From Ruminococcus flavefaciens AE3010 (GTDB lineage Bacteria > Bacillota > Clostridia > Oscillospirales > Ruminococcaceae), in assembly GCF_000526795.1 (NCBI RefSeq), contig NZ_JAGT01000001.1, positions 1,325,001-1,389,000 of the forward strand: DNA of 64,000 bases. Direction: 5' to 3'. The notes beneath the pieces are model-generated. The model ran no database searches and had not been told where the DNA came from. It saw nothing but the letters and a program-made list of their open reading frames with translations. The translations under genes were made by a program, and so were the position numbers. Below are positions 50,795 through 60,369 of the stretch, piece after piece (within the stretch, counting starts at the first letter, position 1; each line of letters starts with the position of its first letter).

Positions 50795-52819
50795 CTACTC
50801 AGCAAGTATAACTAGATTTTCCTTATATTCATCTGTTATAAGTATTCGACTTGATTGATAATCTTCTGAACTTTGCGGAATAGGATAAGCGATTTGAACA
50901 TATTGGTCACCATTATAATTTTCACCCATTTGCGCCAGATACACTCGTCCAATATTATTATCCTTAATAATGTTCCAATTAGCCCCATATCCATTCCAAC
51001 AAGCAACTTCACCTAAGCCAGTTCCTTCAAACACTACCCAGCAGCATTTAGCGGGAAGTCCTTTGCCTGAACAGTCATATTTTGCAATACATTCCTCAAC
51101 CGCATCGTTATCAATATCATAGATCCACGATGAAATATAACCTGCTTCAACTTTAACATCTCCTTGACCTTCGGTCCAATGTGCAGTATACTCTGATGGC
51201 GGTAATAAGGTGCTCCCTTCTGTTGCACCGCATACACTACACTTTTTAGGAGACGTGTAAGTCGCCTCGAGCCAATCGTGAGGAACAGATTCATCGGGGT
51301 TATCCTTGTTGATAATATAATGCGAGCACGAATAACCGCTGAGTCCTTTTTCAGAATATTCTATTCTGCACCAATCCTTATTGTCGTCAAGGGTATATGC
51401 TTTCACTTCTGTATCCTTAGGAATTGTTCCAAGTATTTCAGCATCGTAAGACGGCGCTGCTCTGACTGAAAGGTCATCAGATTTTGTGTTGATTATTCCT
51501 ACAAATTCATGTGGGTCTTTTGTTGTAGTAGTAGTTGCTTCTGTTGTGGTTTCTGCCACAGTAGTCGTTTGAACTGAAGAAGTTGTAGCTGTTTCTTCGG
51601 AAATTGCAAATCCATTAGCGGAGGTTCTTGATTCTGTGTCATAGTTTTTATCATTCAGTTTCTTCGCAGCGAAAAAGAGAAGTCCGCCAAGAACAGCTAT
51701 CAATGCAATTATTGCTGAAACTGTAATGATTGCTTTTTTACGAGATCTCTTGCCAGCTTCAACTGCCTGTGGCTGCATATAGACAGAGCTGTCAGCATAC
51801 TTAGTTTCATTACCGGATGAATAGCTTGTGTTTCCAGCGTAAACCGTTGCCGGAGATTTAGTCGCAGCAAAGCCTGAACCGCTGACATATGCATCGACCT
51901 TCGGAGCATTCAGTTTGTCCAGGTCAGCAAGCATTTCGCTCATATTGGCATATCTGGTATCAGCTTCATATGCACAAGCCTTTAGTATTATTTTTGAAAA
52001 AGAATCGCTTGCATTAGAAGGCGGCGGCAGTTCCTCACCGCTCATACGTTTATCTATTGCTTCTTCAGTTAAAACCGTATCCTCGAATGGGAAAAGCCCG
52101 TTGTTCATAAACTGATAAAGACAGATTCCCAGTGAATAAATATCTGCCTGAGCAGAATAAGCTGAAGCATTTCCTGACTTAGCCATATATACCTCGGGCG
52201 CAATATATCCCTCAGTTCCGGCAAAAGAATGGGTATACGAAGTTTGCTTTGCAATATTGAAATCTCCGAGCTTGTACGTTCCGTTCTTTGAAATAAAGAA
52301 GTTGGATGGTTTAACGTCACGATGGATAACACCGATATCGTGAGCAGCTTTTAATCCGCTTCCTATTTCTTTGCCGAGTCGTATGATATTAGCCTCAACA
52401 GTATTAAGCTGCTGGGAGTTCATCAAGTCATAGACATTCTGCAACAGCTCCATTCTGATAAGAAAGATGTAGCCTGCGAGCTTTCCGTCACGATGAAATT
52501 CCTTAACATCCTCATCTTCATAGCCGACGACATTTTGACAGTCTTTGAGCTTGTACATTATTGTCGATTCTTCTTCAATGTCAGCTCTTTTCTGCTTAAG
52601 GTAAGAAAGGCTGCGCTCTGCGTTGGAAGCCAATCGTTCATCAGGCAGAATCGGCTCTACTTTTAATGCAGCTGAATCAACACGCTTAGCTCTAACTGCT
52701 TCAACGCGGAATACAGAGCTGAAGCTTCCCGTGCCTATCTTCTCTTTTATGTACCAGTTTTCCCACAATGGCTGTGGTATTTGTTGTAATACTTCTTCAA
52801 TAATCTTATCTATATTCAT
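50795..52819 (-). CDS. Transmembrane Ser/Thr protein kinase 1 with SH3b ectodomain
   Basis: A 674-aa eukaryotic-type kinase. Kinase domain at residues 22-305: glycine loop IGTGSFSSVF, catalytic Lys in AALKVEP, HRDVKPSN, then DFNIAK (DFG replaced by DFN) and APEVY. One transmembrane helix at about 364-385. Outside: a Thr-rich linker, an SH3b domain (about 440-505, DDLSVRAAPSYDAEILGTIP), a HxW...CSVCGATEG half-finger and a C-terminal domain with the acidic segment YDIDNDAVEECIAKYDCSG. ATG 52819 follows AAGGTGG. Part of the operon with PP2C and FHA-ABC genes; a 326-bp stretch equals kinase 2. Confidence 0.92.
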   Translation of the reverse strand: MNIDKIIEEVLQQIPQPLWENWYIKEKIGTGSFSSVFRVEAVRAKRVDSAALKVEPILPDERLASNAERSLSYLKQKRADIEEESTIMYKLKDCQNVVGYEDEDVKEFHRDGKLAGYIFLIRMELLQNVYDLMNSQQLNTVEANIIRLGKEIGSGLKAAHDIGVIHRDVKPSNFFISKNGTYKLGDFNIAKQTSYTHSFAGTEGYIAPEVYMAKSGNASAYSAQADIYSLGICLYQFMNNGLFPFEDTVLTEEAIDKRMSGEELPPPSNASDSFSKIILKACAYEADTRYANMSEMLADLDKLNAPKVDAYVSGSGFAATKSPATVYAGNTSYSSGNETKYADSSVYMQPQAVEAGKRSRKKAIITVSAIIALIAVLGGLLFFAAKKLNDKNYDTESRTSANGFAISEETATTSSVQTTTVAETTTEATTTTTKDPHEFVGIINTKSDDLSVRAAPSYDAEILGTIPKDTEVKAYTLDDNKDWCRIEYSEKGLSGYSCSHYIINKDNPDESVPHDWLEATYTSPKKCSVCGATEGSTLLPPSEYTAHWTEGQGDVKVEAGYISSWIYDIDNDAVEECIAKYDCSGKGLPAKCCWVVFEGTGLGEVACWNGYGANWNIIKDNNIGRVYLAQMGENYNGDQYVQIAYPIPQSSEDYQSSRILITDEYKENLVILAE

Positions 52820-52858
52820 ACAAACCACCTTATACTCACTCTGTTTAAATGATTATGA

Positions 52859-54757
52859 TTAGTTGTTTGCCAAACTCATCATACTATTCCAATAATCCAT
52901 TCCGCCAAGTGTATAGATAACATGCAAGTTATTAAGATAATTCAAAGCAGCTGGTTGATTATAGTTTTGTCCATTAATATAATACGAGTTTTTAAACTTC
53001 CCAAGAATACTTCCGTCTTGTCCGTATCTTGAATATTCATCTGAAGTGATATTATTATAATTGTCACATGTATCATTTATCTGTGCTATATCAGCATAAA
53101 ATTTTGAAGTCAGACTCAGTATGTTATATGATTCCAACCCTGTGATCTCTTCTAAACGAATATGGCATAGCATATATTGATTTGTATTCGCATCAAATAC
53201 TAAATAATCACAATGTTTATCTGTTTTCTCAATAGGAATTGAGATATCTTTGAAATTATCTGTGCTTTTATAAATCCTATATCGTGCACCATTATTCATA
53301 TTGTAATTTATAAGTTTATCCTTGTACACTTCAATATGCTCAGAAACACCATCGCCATCTAAGTCATAATCACCTTCGAAATCCCAGCCAGTACCATAAA
53401 CTGGAGTTGCCGTAGTAGTTATAATTTCAGTTGTAGTTGTCTCTGCTGTTGAAGTTGATCTAGATGTTGCGGAAGTAGTTGCCGTAGTCGCATCCAATGT
53501 TGATTCATCGGTTGTTAAAGGAGTGGTTACTGTTGTCAACGATGTACCAGTAACCTCAGAAAAAACCGCTTTGTCGTCATGCTTTTTATCTTTCGAAATA
53601 CTAGCCGCGAAAAATAGAAGTCCTCCAAGAACAACTATCAATGCAATTATTACTGAAACTGTAATGATAGTTTTCTTGCGTGAGTTTCTGCTTGCTTCAA
53701 CCGCCTGTGTTTGCATAAAGGCAGAACTGTCCGCGTACTTTGTTTCATTGCCTGCTGAATAGCTTGTGTTTCCTGCGTAAACCGTTGCCGGAGATTTAGT
53801 CGCAGCAAAGCCTGAACCGCTGACATATGCATCGACCTTCGGAGCATTCAGTTTGTCCAGGTCAGCAAGCATTTCGCTCATATTGGCATATCTGGTATCA
53901 GCTTCATATGCACAAGCCTTTAGTATTATTTTTGAAAAAGAATCGCTTGCATTAGAAGGCGGCGGCAGTTCCTCACCGCTCATACGTTTATCTATTGCTT
54001 CTTCAGTTAAAACCGTATCCTCGAATGGGAAAAGCCCGTTGTTCATAAACTGATAAAGACAGATTCCCAGTGAATAAATATCTGCCTGAGCAGAATAAGC
54101 CGAAGCATAACCTGACTTAGCTGAATAAACCTCCGGAGCAATATATCCCTCAGTTCCAGCAAAGGAACGAGTGTATGAAGTCTGCTTTGCAATGTTGAAA
54201 TCTCCGAGCTTGTACGTTCTGTTCTTTGAAATAAAGAAGTTGGACGGTTTAACGTCACGATGGATAACACCGATATCGTGAGCTGCTTTAAGTCCGTTTC
54301 CTATTTCTTTCGCAAGTCGGATTACATTTGCTTCATCTGTGTTGAGCTGCCTTGATGTCATTATTTCATAGACATTCTGCAAAAGCTCCATTCTTATGAG
54401 GAAGATATATCCTGAAAGCTTCCCGTTTTTTATGAATTCTTTAACGGTTTCCTCTTCATAGCTGACAATATTGGGACAGTTCCTGAGCTTATACATTATC
54501 GCGGATTCTTCTTCAATTTCTGCACGCTTCTGTTTAAGAAACAATAAACTGCGCTCCTCATCGTCAGCAAAGCGTTCATCAGGGAGAATAGGCTCGATTT
54601 TCAGAGCAGCCACATCTACACGTTTGGTTCTTTCAGCTTCAACACGGTATACCACACTGAAACCACCTGAGCCTATTCGCCCTTTTATGTACCAGTTTTC
54701 CCACAACGGCTGTGGGATTTGTTGTAACACATCTTCAATAATAACATCGATGTTCAT
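52859..54757 (-). CDS. Transmembrane Ser/Thr protein kinase 2 with a different ectodomain
   Basis: A 632-aa eukaryotic-type kinase, close paralogue of the two neighbours over the cytoplasmic half (IGSGGFSVVY, HRDVKPSN, DFNIAK, APEVYSAKSG). A transmembrane helix follows near residues 362-385 (IITVSVIIALIVVLGGLLFF) and a Thr/Ser-rich linker. Unlike kinases 1 and 3 it has no SH3b and no Cys motif; the ectodomain starts with the calcium-loop-like DYDLDGDGVSEHIEVYKDK and continues with a unique, Asn/Tyr-rich region to the C-terminus. ATG 54757 has AAGGAGC 4 bp upstream. 63 bp separate it from the stop of kinase 3. Confidence 0.92.
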   Translation of the reverse strand: MNIDVIIEDVLQQIPQPLWENWYIKGRIGSGGFSVVYRVEAERTKRVDVAALKIEPILPDERFADDEERSLLFLKQKRAEIEEESAIMYKLRNCPNIVSYEEETVKEFIKNGKLSGYIFLIRMELLQNVYEIMTSRQLNTDEANVIRLAKEIGNGLKAAHDIGVIHRDVKPSNFFISKNRTYKLGDFNIAKQTSYTRSFAGTEGYIAPEVYSAKSGYASAYSAQADIYSLGICLYQFMNNGLFPFEDTVLTEEAIDKRMSGEELPPPSNASDSFSKIILKACAYEADTRYANMSEMLADLDKLNAPKVDAYVSGSGFAATKSPATVYAGNTSYSAGNETKYADSSAFMQTQAVEASRNSRKKTIITVSVIIALIVVLGGLLFFAASISKDKKHDDKAVFSEVTGTSLTTVTTPLTTDESTLDATTATTSATSRSTSTAETTTTEIITTTATPVYGTGWDFEGDYDLDGDGVSEHIEVYKDKLINYNMNNGARYRIYKSTDNFKDISIPIEKTDKHCDYLVFDANTNQYMLCHIRLEEITGLESYNILSLTSKFYADIAQINDTCDNYNNITSDEYSRYGQDGSILGKFKNSYYINGQNYNQPAALNYLNNLHVIYTLGGMDYWNSMMSLANN

Positions 54758-54820
54758 GGCTGCTCCTTATAATTCAAATAGAAAAACAGTAGACTTACAG
54801 GGTATTCCTGCAAGGAACGA

Positions 54821-56938
54821 TCAGTATGATAAATATGTTTTGAAACCTTCGCCTACAAGTACAGTGTACTTATTATTGATTTCTTCAGACATTGGATGGC
54901 TATATGATTTTTCATCAAAGTATAAGAGCGTTGATTTATCTGGATATAATTCAGACAATTGAAACGCACCTGCATTTCTTGGAATATGGCAATATCCGAT
55001 AAACTTTTCACCTGTATTTTTATCTTCCATCAGACCGTAATAATCGCTTCCGGACATACTCATCTTGTTTGTATAACTCTCAACAAGTTCTCCATTATCA
55101 TAAATTCTAATCTGGTCTTGCAAAAAAACGTTATAGCCTTGTAACATGCTAAATCCTTCACCGGAGTACTCACCACTATATTCTGCTATCGCTTCTTCAA
55201 TTCCATCAGAATCAATATCTGCATAAACAACATTTTTAAGTGAAAACTTACCATATATTGGCACACTGGTAGTCCCATCGAAAAGAGTATTGTCATAATT
55301 GAATGAATACTCATTTTGATCTGGAACGGTTAAAGGAACTCCTTCAGTCGCACCACATACACTGCACTTCTTTGGTGAAGTATATGTTGCTTCCAACCAA
55401 TCATGAGGAACGACTTCATCAGGCTTATCTTTGTTGATGATATAATGAGAACAAGAATAGCCGCTAAGTCCCTTTTCTTCATATTCGACCTTGAACCAGT
55501 CTTTATTGTCGTCAAGATAATATGCCTTTATTTCTGTGCCTTTGGAAATTGTTCCCAGTATTTCTGAATCAAAGGACGGAGCAGCTCTGACAGAGAGGTC
55601 ATCGGATTCAGTATTTATTATTCCTACAAATTCATTCGGATCCTTTGTTGTAGTAGTTGTAGTAGTTTCTGTTGTTGCAGCAGCCGTTTGAATTGAAGAA
55701 ATTGTAGTTGTTTCTACAGAAACAACTGCTTCAATAGCAGAGGTGCTAGATTCTTTATCAGAGCTTTTATCATTCAGGCTCTTTGCCGCGAAAAAGAGAA
55801 GTCCGCCAAGAACGGCTATCAGAGCAATAATTGCCGAAACTGTAATAATAGTCTTTTTGCGTGAACTCCTGCTCGCTTCAGCTGCCTGCGACTGCATATA
55901 GACAGAACTGTCCGCGTACTTGGTTTCATTACCTGCTGAATAGCTCGTATTTCCTGCGTAAACCGTTGCTGTGGATTTTGGCGCAGCAAAGCCTGCACCG
56001 CTGACATACGCATCGGCCTTCGTAGCGTTCAGCTTGTCCAGATCCGCAAGCATTTCACTCATATTGAAATATCTGTCCTCAGGAGCAAACGCACACGCCT
56101 TTAGGATTATTCGAGAAAAATCTGCACTTGCATTTTTCGGAGGTGGGAGCTGTTCTCCACGCATACGCCTGTCTATGGCAGTTTCGGTGTTCTCTGTGTC
56201 CTCAAACGGGAACAGTCCTTTATTCATCAGCTGATAAAGACAGATTCCAAGTGAATAAATATCTGCCTGAGCGGAATATGCTGACGCATTTCCAGACTTT
56301 GCTGAATAAACCTCGGGAGCAATATATCCTTCAGTTCCCGCAAATGAACGTGTATATGAAGTCTGCTTGGCAATGTTGAAATCTCCGAGCTTGTATGTCC
56401 CGTTTTCTGAAATGAAAAAGTTTGAAGGCTTCACGTCACGGTGGATAACACCAATATCGTGAGCAGCTTTAAGTCCGTTTCCTATTTCTTTTGCAAGTCG
56501 GATTACATTTGATTCATTTGTGTTAAGCTGCCGCGAGTTCATAAGGTCATAAATATTCTGCAGGAGCTCCATTCTGATGAGGAATATGTAGCCTGCAAGC
56601 TTTCCATCACGGAGGAACTCCTTGATATCTTCTTCCTCATAGCTCACCACATTTGGACAGCCTTTGAGCTTATACATTATTGAAGTTTCTTCTTCAATGT
56701 CAGCTTTTTTCTGTTTCAAGAAGGAGGCACAACGCTCATCATTTAATGCTATGCGTTCATCAGGAATAATTGGTTCTATTTTTAATGCAGCTGTATCAAT
56801 TCGACTTGCTCTTTTCGCTTCTACACGGTATACCACACTGAAACTACCAGAGCCTATCTTCTCTTTTATAGACCAGCTCTCCCATAACGGCTGAGGTAGC
56901 TGACTGATTGCTTCATCAATGACTTTATTAATATCCAT
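54821..56938 (-). CDS. Transmembrane Ser/Thr protein kinase 3 with SH3b ectodomain
   Basis: A 705-aa eukaryotic-type kinase: IGSGSFSVVY, AALKIEP, HRDVKPSN, DFNIAK, APEVY. Transmembrane helix near 362-385. The ectodomain parallels kinase 1 (Thr linker, SH3b with DDLSVRAAPSFDSEILGTIS, HDWLEATYTSPKKCSVCGAT), but the final domain differs: NEYSFNYDNTLFDGTTSVPI, then VVYADIDSDGIEEAIAEYSG and a tail ending VLVGEGFKTYLSY. SH3b domains often bind peptidoglycan, suggesting sensing of the cell wall or of ligands outside. ATG 56938 has GGAG 10 bp upstream. First kinase gene after the phosphatase, 25 bp apart. Confidence 0.92.
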   Translation of the reverse strand: MDINKVIDEAISQLPQPLWESWSIKEKIGSGSFSVVYRVEAKRASRIDTAALKIEPIIPDERIALNDERCASFLKQKKADIEEETSIMYKLKGCPNVVSYEEEDIKEFLRDGKLAGYIFLIRMELLQNIYDLMNSRQLNTNESNVIRLAKEIGNGLKAAHDIGVIHRDVKPSNFFISENGTYKLGDFNIAKQTSYTRSFAGTEGYIAPEVYSAKSGNASAYSAQADIYSLGICLYQLMNKGLFPFEDTENTETAIDRRMRGEQLPPPKNASADFSRIILKACAFAPEDRYFNMSEMLADLDKLNATKADAYVSGAGFAAPKSTATVYAGNTSYSAGNETKYADSSVYMQSQAAEASRSSRKKTIITVSAIIALIAVLGGLLFFAAKSLNDKSSDKESSTSAIEAVVSVETTTISSIQTAAATTETTTTTTTKDPNEFVGIINTESDDLSVRAAPSFDSEILGTISKGTEIKAYYLDDNKDWFKVEYEEKGLSGYSCSHYIINKDKPDEVVPHDWLEATYTSPKKCSVCGATEGVPLTVPDQNEYSFNYDNTLFDGTTSVPIYGKFSLKNVVYADIDSDGIEEAIAEYSGEYSGEGFSMLQGYNVFLQDQIRIYDNGELVESYTNKMSMSGSDYYGLMEDKNTGEKFIGYCHIPRNAGAFQLSELYPDKSTLLYFDEKSYSHPMSEEINNKYTVLVGEGFKTYLSY

Positions 56939-56963
56939 ATCGCCAAATCTCCGTAAAATGTCT

Positions 56964-57809
56964 TTAATAATTTATGACAACGCACGTTACATTATCTTCG
57001 CCGCCGTTTTTTATTGCTTCTTTAACAAGGGAAGCGGATGGAGAAACTGAGTCGGCATATATTGTATCAAGTATTTCTTTGTCCGTGCACATATCTGTCA
57101 ATCCGTCGCTGCATAATAGCAGTACAGAATTTGACAAAGGAAAAGGTGCATAAGAATGGAATGAAACGCCAACACCTCGATCATCAGAGCCGATGTATGA
57201 TGTCAGCTTGTGAGCATCGGAACTCGTACGCGCCTCTTCTTCATTATAGATATTGGCTTTAAGTTTTTTTACAGCCAATGTCTGATCTTCAGATATTTGT
57301 TCTATTGCTCCCGCTGAAATGCGATAGATACGACTGTCTCCCACACTGAACGTGTATACTGCTCCGTTAACGATAACTACCAACGCCATAGTACAGCCAC
57401 TTCTTTTACATCTGTTTTGGATTATCATATCGCATATGCGACTGTTTGCAACAGATATATATCGCTCAATGAATTCCTTTAGGTTTATCTTTTTTGCTTT
57501 TTTGCCACTGAGCTTATCAGCAAATTCTTTTAATGTTTCAGCTGCTATCCTTGACGCTTCTTCACCATATGCCTCGCCGCCCATTCCGTCAAAAACCGAA
57601 AAAAAGCTTATGAAATCAGCGTTGATATTTATGTTAAATGAGGCGGACTTGCTCGTCTTATAACCAATGCCCGTAACAAAAAAATTATCCTCGTTTTCTT
57701 CTCGAATTCTTCCTGGATTTGTAGATACTGAAACTAAGATAACACTATGATTGTTTTGTGAGTTATCCTCTTCGTTCCGCGATTTCTTTTTTAAAAAGTC
57801 GAACACCAT
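56964..57809 (-). CDS. PP2C-type Ser/Thr protein phosphatase
   Basis: A 281-aa metal-dependent phosphatase, the usual counterpart of bacterial Ser/Thr kinases. Motifs in order: GRIREENEDNFFV (start of the fold), FFSVFDGMGGEAYGEEAS, VYTFSVGDSRIYRI, EDQTLAVKKL, LLLCSDGLTDMC, and GGEDNVTCVVINY at the end; all metal-binding aspartates are present. It has no transmembrane helix, so it acts in the cytoplasm. It lies between the permease gene (13 bp upstream) and kinase 3. It probably resets the phosphorylation of the kinases and of the FHA-ABC protein's partners. Confidence 0.95.
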   Translation of the reverse strand: MVFDFLKKKSRNEEDNSQNNHSVILVSVSTNPGRIREENEDNFFVTGIGYKTSKSASFNININADFISFFSVFDGMGGEAYGEEASRIAAETLKEFADKLSGKKAKKINLKEFIERYISVANSRICDMIIQNRCKRSGCTMALVVIVNGAVYTFSVGDSRIYRISAGAIEQISEDQTLAVKKLKANIYNEEEARTSSDAHKLTSYIGSDDRGVGVSFHSYAPFPLSNSVLLLCSDGLTDMCTDKEILDTIYADSVSPSASLVKEAIKNGGEDNVTCVVINY

Positions 57810-57822
57810 TATCGCACCTCAT

Positions 57823-58656
57823 TTATGATCCGCGGTTTCTGATTTTTAGGCTGACAATTGAAATAATTACACATACTAAGCCGATTGCTACGATACATAT
57901 CCATGAGTTTAACAGGTTATGAGCAGTTGCATCATAAGCCTGCTCGGCTTCTATCCTTACAACATTCGGAAATGCCTGACTGAGTTTATATGGCAGGTCT
58001 TTGCTGTTCAGGTCGCCGATGCTCCCAAGTGCAGACATTCCCCATTTGCTGAAAGTGATGTATGCAAACTTTTTGAACCACCCACGAAGCTCAAATAATA
58101 CACCGCCCATAACCAGTTGCATTATCAATACAAACGGCATAGTTGTCATAGCGACATTGGGAGTGGATGCTATTGAGGATATCATTATGCCCATCATATC
58201 CGAACACCAGATCATCAAAAAGAGCGTAATAAGGTATTCTATAATCGAGGACCCAAATATAATACCCGTAGATGGGAAATCAATGAATATCGTGCAGATC
58301 AAAACCAGTATAATGCTTTGTATCAGACAAAGTACAAAATCAAAAAAAACATGAGATAGAACGTATGCGGTGATTTTCAGTCCTGCCCGATATTCGCTTG
58401 TTATAGTATCATGCTCTTTGCAGACACGCTGAATTGAATTAAAAACTCCGATCCATATCGCAGCTGAAATGATTGCAAAGAAGCCTGACTTTGTATCATC
58501 ATACGTTGTAAACATATCCTTCCCGACGATGATGCATACGAGGAAAGATATGAAAGATGCAGTAATAATGTTTTTCCAGTCACCTTGATTCATGAACAGT
58601 CTGTAGTTTTTAGAAACATAAACAGGTATCTGCTTTATAACTGATGGCATCGACAT
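57823..58656 (-). CDS. ABC-2 type permease (ABCG-like)
   Basis: A 277-aa integral membrane protein with six predicted helices (e.g. ITASFISFLVCIIVGKDMF; VLSHVFFDFVLCLIQSIILV; CIVAIGLVCVIISIVSL). The segments SIQRVCKEHDTITSEYRAGL and MPFVLIMQLVMGGVLFELRGW match the ABC2_membrane/ABCG permease fold. ATG 58656 is one base after the stop of the FHA-ABC gene and has AAGGAGAGG upstream, so synthesis of the two subunits is coupled. With the ATPase it forms the membrane part of an exporter; the cargo (lipid, peptide or polymer) is unknown. Confidence 0.87.
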   Translation of the reverse strand: MSMPSVIKQIPVYVSKNYRLFMNQGDWKNIITASFISFLVCIIVGKDMFTTYDDTKSGFFAIISAAIWIGVFNSIQRVCKEHDTITSEYRAGLKITAYVLSHVFFDFVLCLIQSIILVLICTIFIDFPSTGIIFGSSIIEYLITLFLMIWCSDMMGIMISSIASTPNVAMTTMPFVLIMQLVMGGVLFELRGWFKKFAYITFSKWGMSALGSIGDLNSKDLPYKLSQAFPNVVRIEAEQAYDATAHNLLNSWICIVAIGLVCVIISIVSLKIRNRGS

Positions 58657-58657
58657 T

Positions 58658-60271
58658 TCAGCCTCTCCTTGTTTTTTCAAACTTTTCTATAAATTCATCT
58701 CCGCGGCCTTTTCCGCCTTCATAATTGATTTCAAGAACGATTTCGCTCAGTTTCTTGACACCAAAAAACACAAGCGCATTAGGTATGTCACCGTAATAAG
58801 CGAGATGTCCTGCGCCGTCTTTCTGGCTCTTTGCCAGAACGATAACTTTAGTGTATTTCTCAAAAACATCGTCTGGATAATGTGATATCATAAGACCTGC
58901 TGCTCCGTTGGCAGTTGAAGAACAGAGCTCTCTGGTATTATCCTCAGATTCCTCTTTGGTGATCGGTGCTGTGAGCTGATTTATCTGGTCTTTCCGGCCG
59001 GCAACATCTAATCCCGCATCAGGCTCATCAAATGTGAAGAAACGCATGTCACCGACAGCTTTTATTGCGACCTGAACTCTTTTACGCTGCCCTCCGCTGA
59101 TCACAGCGAGCTTGCTGTCACGAATACTGTTAAGCATCATTTTTTGTATGACCGATTCAACTCTTTGTTCTATCTCCTGTCTGCTATGATCGGCAGATAA
59201 TTGAAGAAGTGCAGAGTCGAGAATAGTATGATAAACCGTATCATTTGCTCTGTAATCGGGATATTGAGGTACAATTCCTATCTTCTGTTTCAGAAGGTGA
59301 AGATTACGCCTATGGTATAATTCCATTCCGTCCAGTAAGATCGAACCGTCAACTTCAAGACCTTCCTGTACTTTCTGACCTGTGATTGCCTTGATAAAAG
59401 TTGATTTTCCTGCTCCGGCTCCACCCAATATAAGAATAAAATCTCCTGATTCAATATCCAAGTTGATATTTCTTAGAAGATCCTTTTCTTTTGTGAATAG
59501 TTTTTTCTTTACATATACCCTGGCGATATTCACTGACATAATTGTCTGCCGTTCATCGTAACAGAATCCGGAGGTTTCAGAGGGACTCGATTGAACGTCG
59601 TTATAAATGATCTCTTTTCCTGTAAAGACAAGAGTTTTATCTGCTATTCTTATTACATCAAACGGATCAAGGAACCGTTCTCCGGATATTACCTCTTTGT
59701 TCACTATTACTCCGTTCATACTTCCGTTATCCGTGATCAACCACCTGTTCCCAGAACGCTTTAGTGTCGCATGATTACGTGAAACCATAAAGTCAGACAG
59801 GATAATATCAGCTGATTCGCGTCCGATTACAACTATATCTCTGTTCTGCAACGGATATCTCTGCCATTGTTCATCAGGTGATATAGCAGTGCTGAATATC
59901 ATTTCAACGGCAGAGGAGTGTGGGTCATTCAATGTACTTCTGTCGATCCTTAAAACATCGCCGTCCTGAAGTGCGACAGATTTTGTTCCTCGGGCATTGT
60001 ATGATTCCATTTTTTGTCCATTCAGGAAAGTGCCATTCAAGCTGTTGTTATCCTTATAATAATAGATACCGTCAATATATGAAAAATCGCCATGATTCCG
60101 TGAAACAATAGGAGACTTTAAAGTAATATCACTGCGTATCTCAACATCTTCTCTTCCAAGCCTCATGTCGCCATTGAGCTTGATAAGCCTTATGGGCTCT
60201 CCGCGTTCTAATATTATAAGTGTTGCTGGCTTTGGAGGGAGCGGCGCATAATATATCGTTCTATTATCCAT
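58658..60271 (-). CDS. ABC transporter ATPase with two N-terminal FHA domains
   Basis: A 537-aa protein. FHA1 (about 18-110) has LGRED, SRNHGDF and NSLNGTFLNG; FHA2 (about 135-225) has IGRES, SRNHATL and NGSMNGV, so both keep the residues that bind phosphothreonine. The ATPase domain (250-500) has Walker A GGAGAGKST, signature ISGGQRKRV, Walker B FFTFDEPDAGLD and an ISHYPDD switch, closest to ABCG transporters. The plan equals the N-terminal part of mycobacterial Rv1747, whose FHA domains bind phosphosites made by PknF. First gene of the operon; ATG 60271 has AGGAG close upstream, with 60286 an alternative without a site. Confidence 0.94.
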   Translation of the reverse strand: MDNRTIYYAPLPPKPATLIILERGEPIRLIKLNGDMRLGREDVEIRSDITLKSPIVSRNHGDFSYIDGIYYYKDNNSLNGTFLNGQKMESYNARGTKSVALQDGDVLRIDRSTLNDPHSSAVEMIFSTAISPDEQWQRYPLQNRDIVVIGRESADIILSDFMVSRNHATLKRSGNRWLITDNGSMNGVIVNKEVISGERFLDPFDVIRIADKTLVFTGKEIIYNDVQSSPSETSGFCYDERQTIMSVNIARVYVKKKLFTKEKDLLRNINLDIESGDFILILGGAGAGKSTFIKAITGQKVQEGLEVDGSILLDGMELYHRRNLHLLKQKIGIVPQYPDYRANDTVYHTILDSALLQLSADHSRQEIEQRVESVIQKMMLNSIRDSKLAVISGGQRKRVQVAIKAVGDMRFFTFDEPDAGLDVAGRKDQINQLTAPITKEESEDNTRELCSSTANGAAGLMISHYPDDVFEKYTKVIVLAKSQKDGAGHLAYYGDIPNALVFFGVKKLSEIVLEINYEGGKGRGDEFIEKFEKTRRG

Positions 60272-60340
60272 AATACTCCTGTTCATTTCAATTTGAAATG
60301 TGTTATTATTTCCAAAAATTTAAGTTGATGTGCTATACAA

Positions 60341-60369
60341 ATTATACTATATTACATATGAAAAGTCAA
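60341..60369 (-). promoter_or_regulatory. sigmaA promoter of the FHA-ABC/kinase operon
   Basis: TTGACT, 17 bp, TATAAT on the minus strand, about 70 bp upstream of the first gene; the only strong promoter seen for the six genes. Confidence 0.82.

Noticed and set aside
51915..54053. Two identical 66-codon + frames
   Set aside because: They are antisense shadows of the identical kinase segments and only confirm the 326-bp identity.
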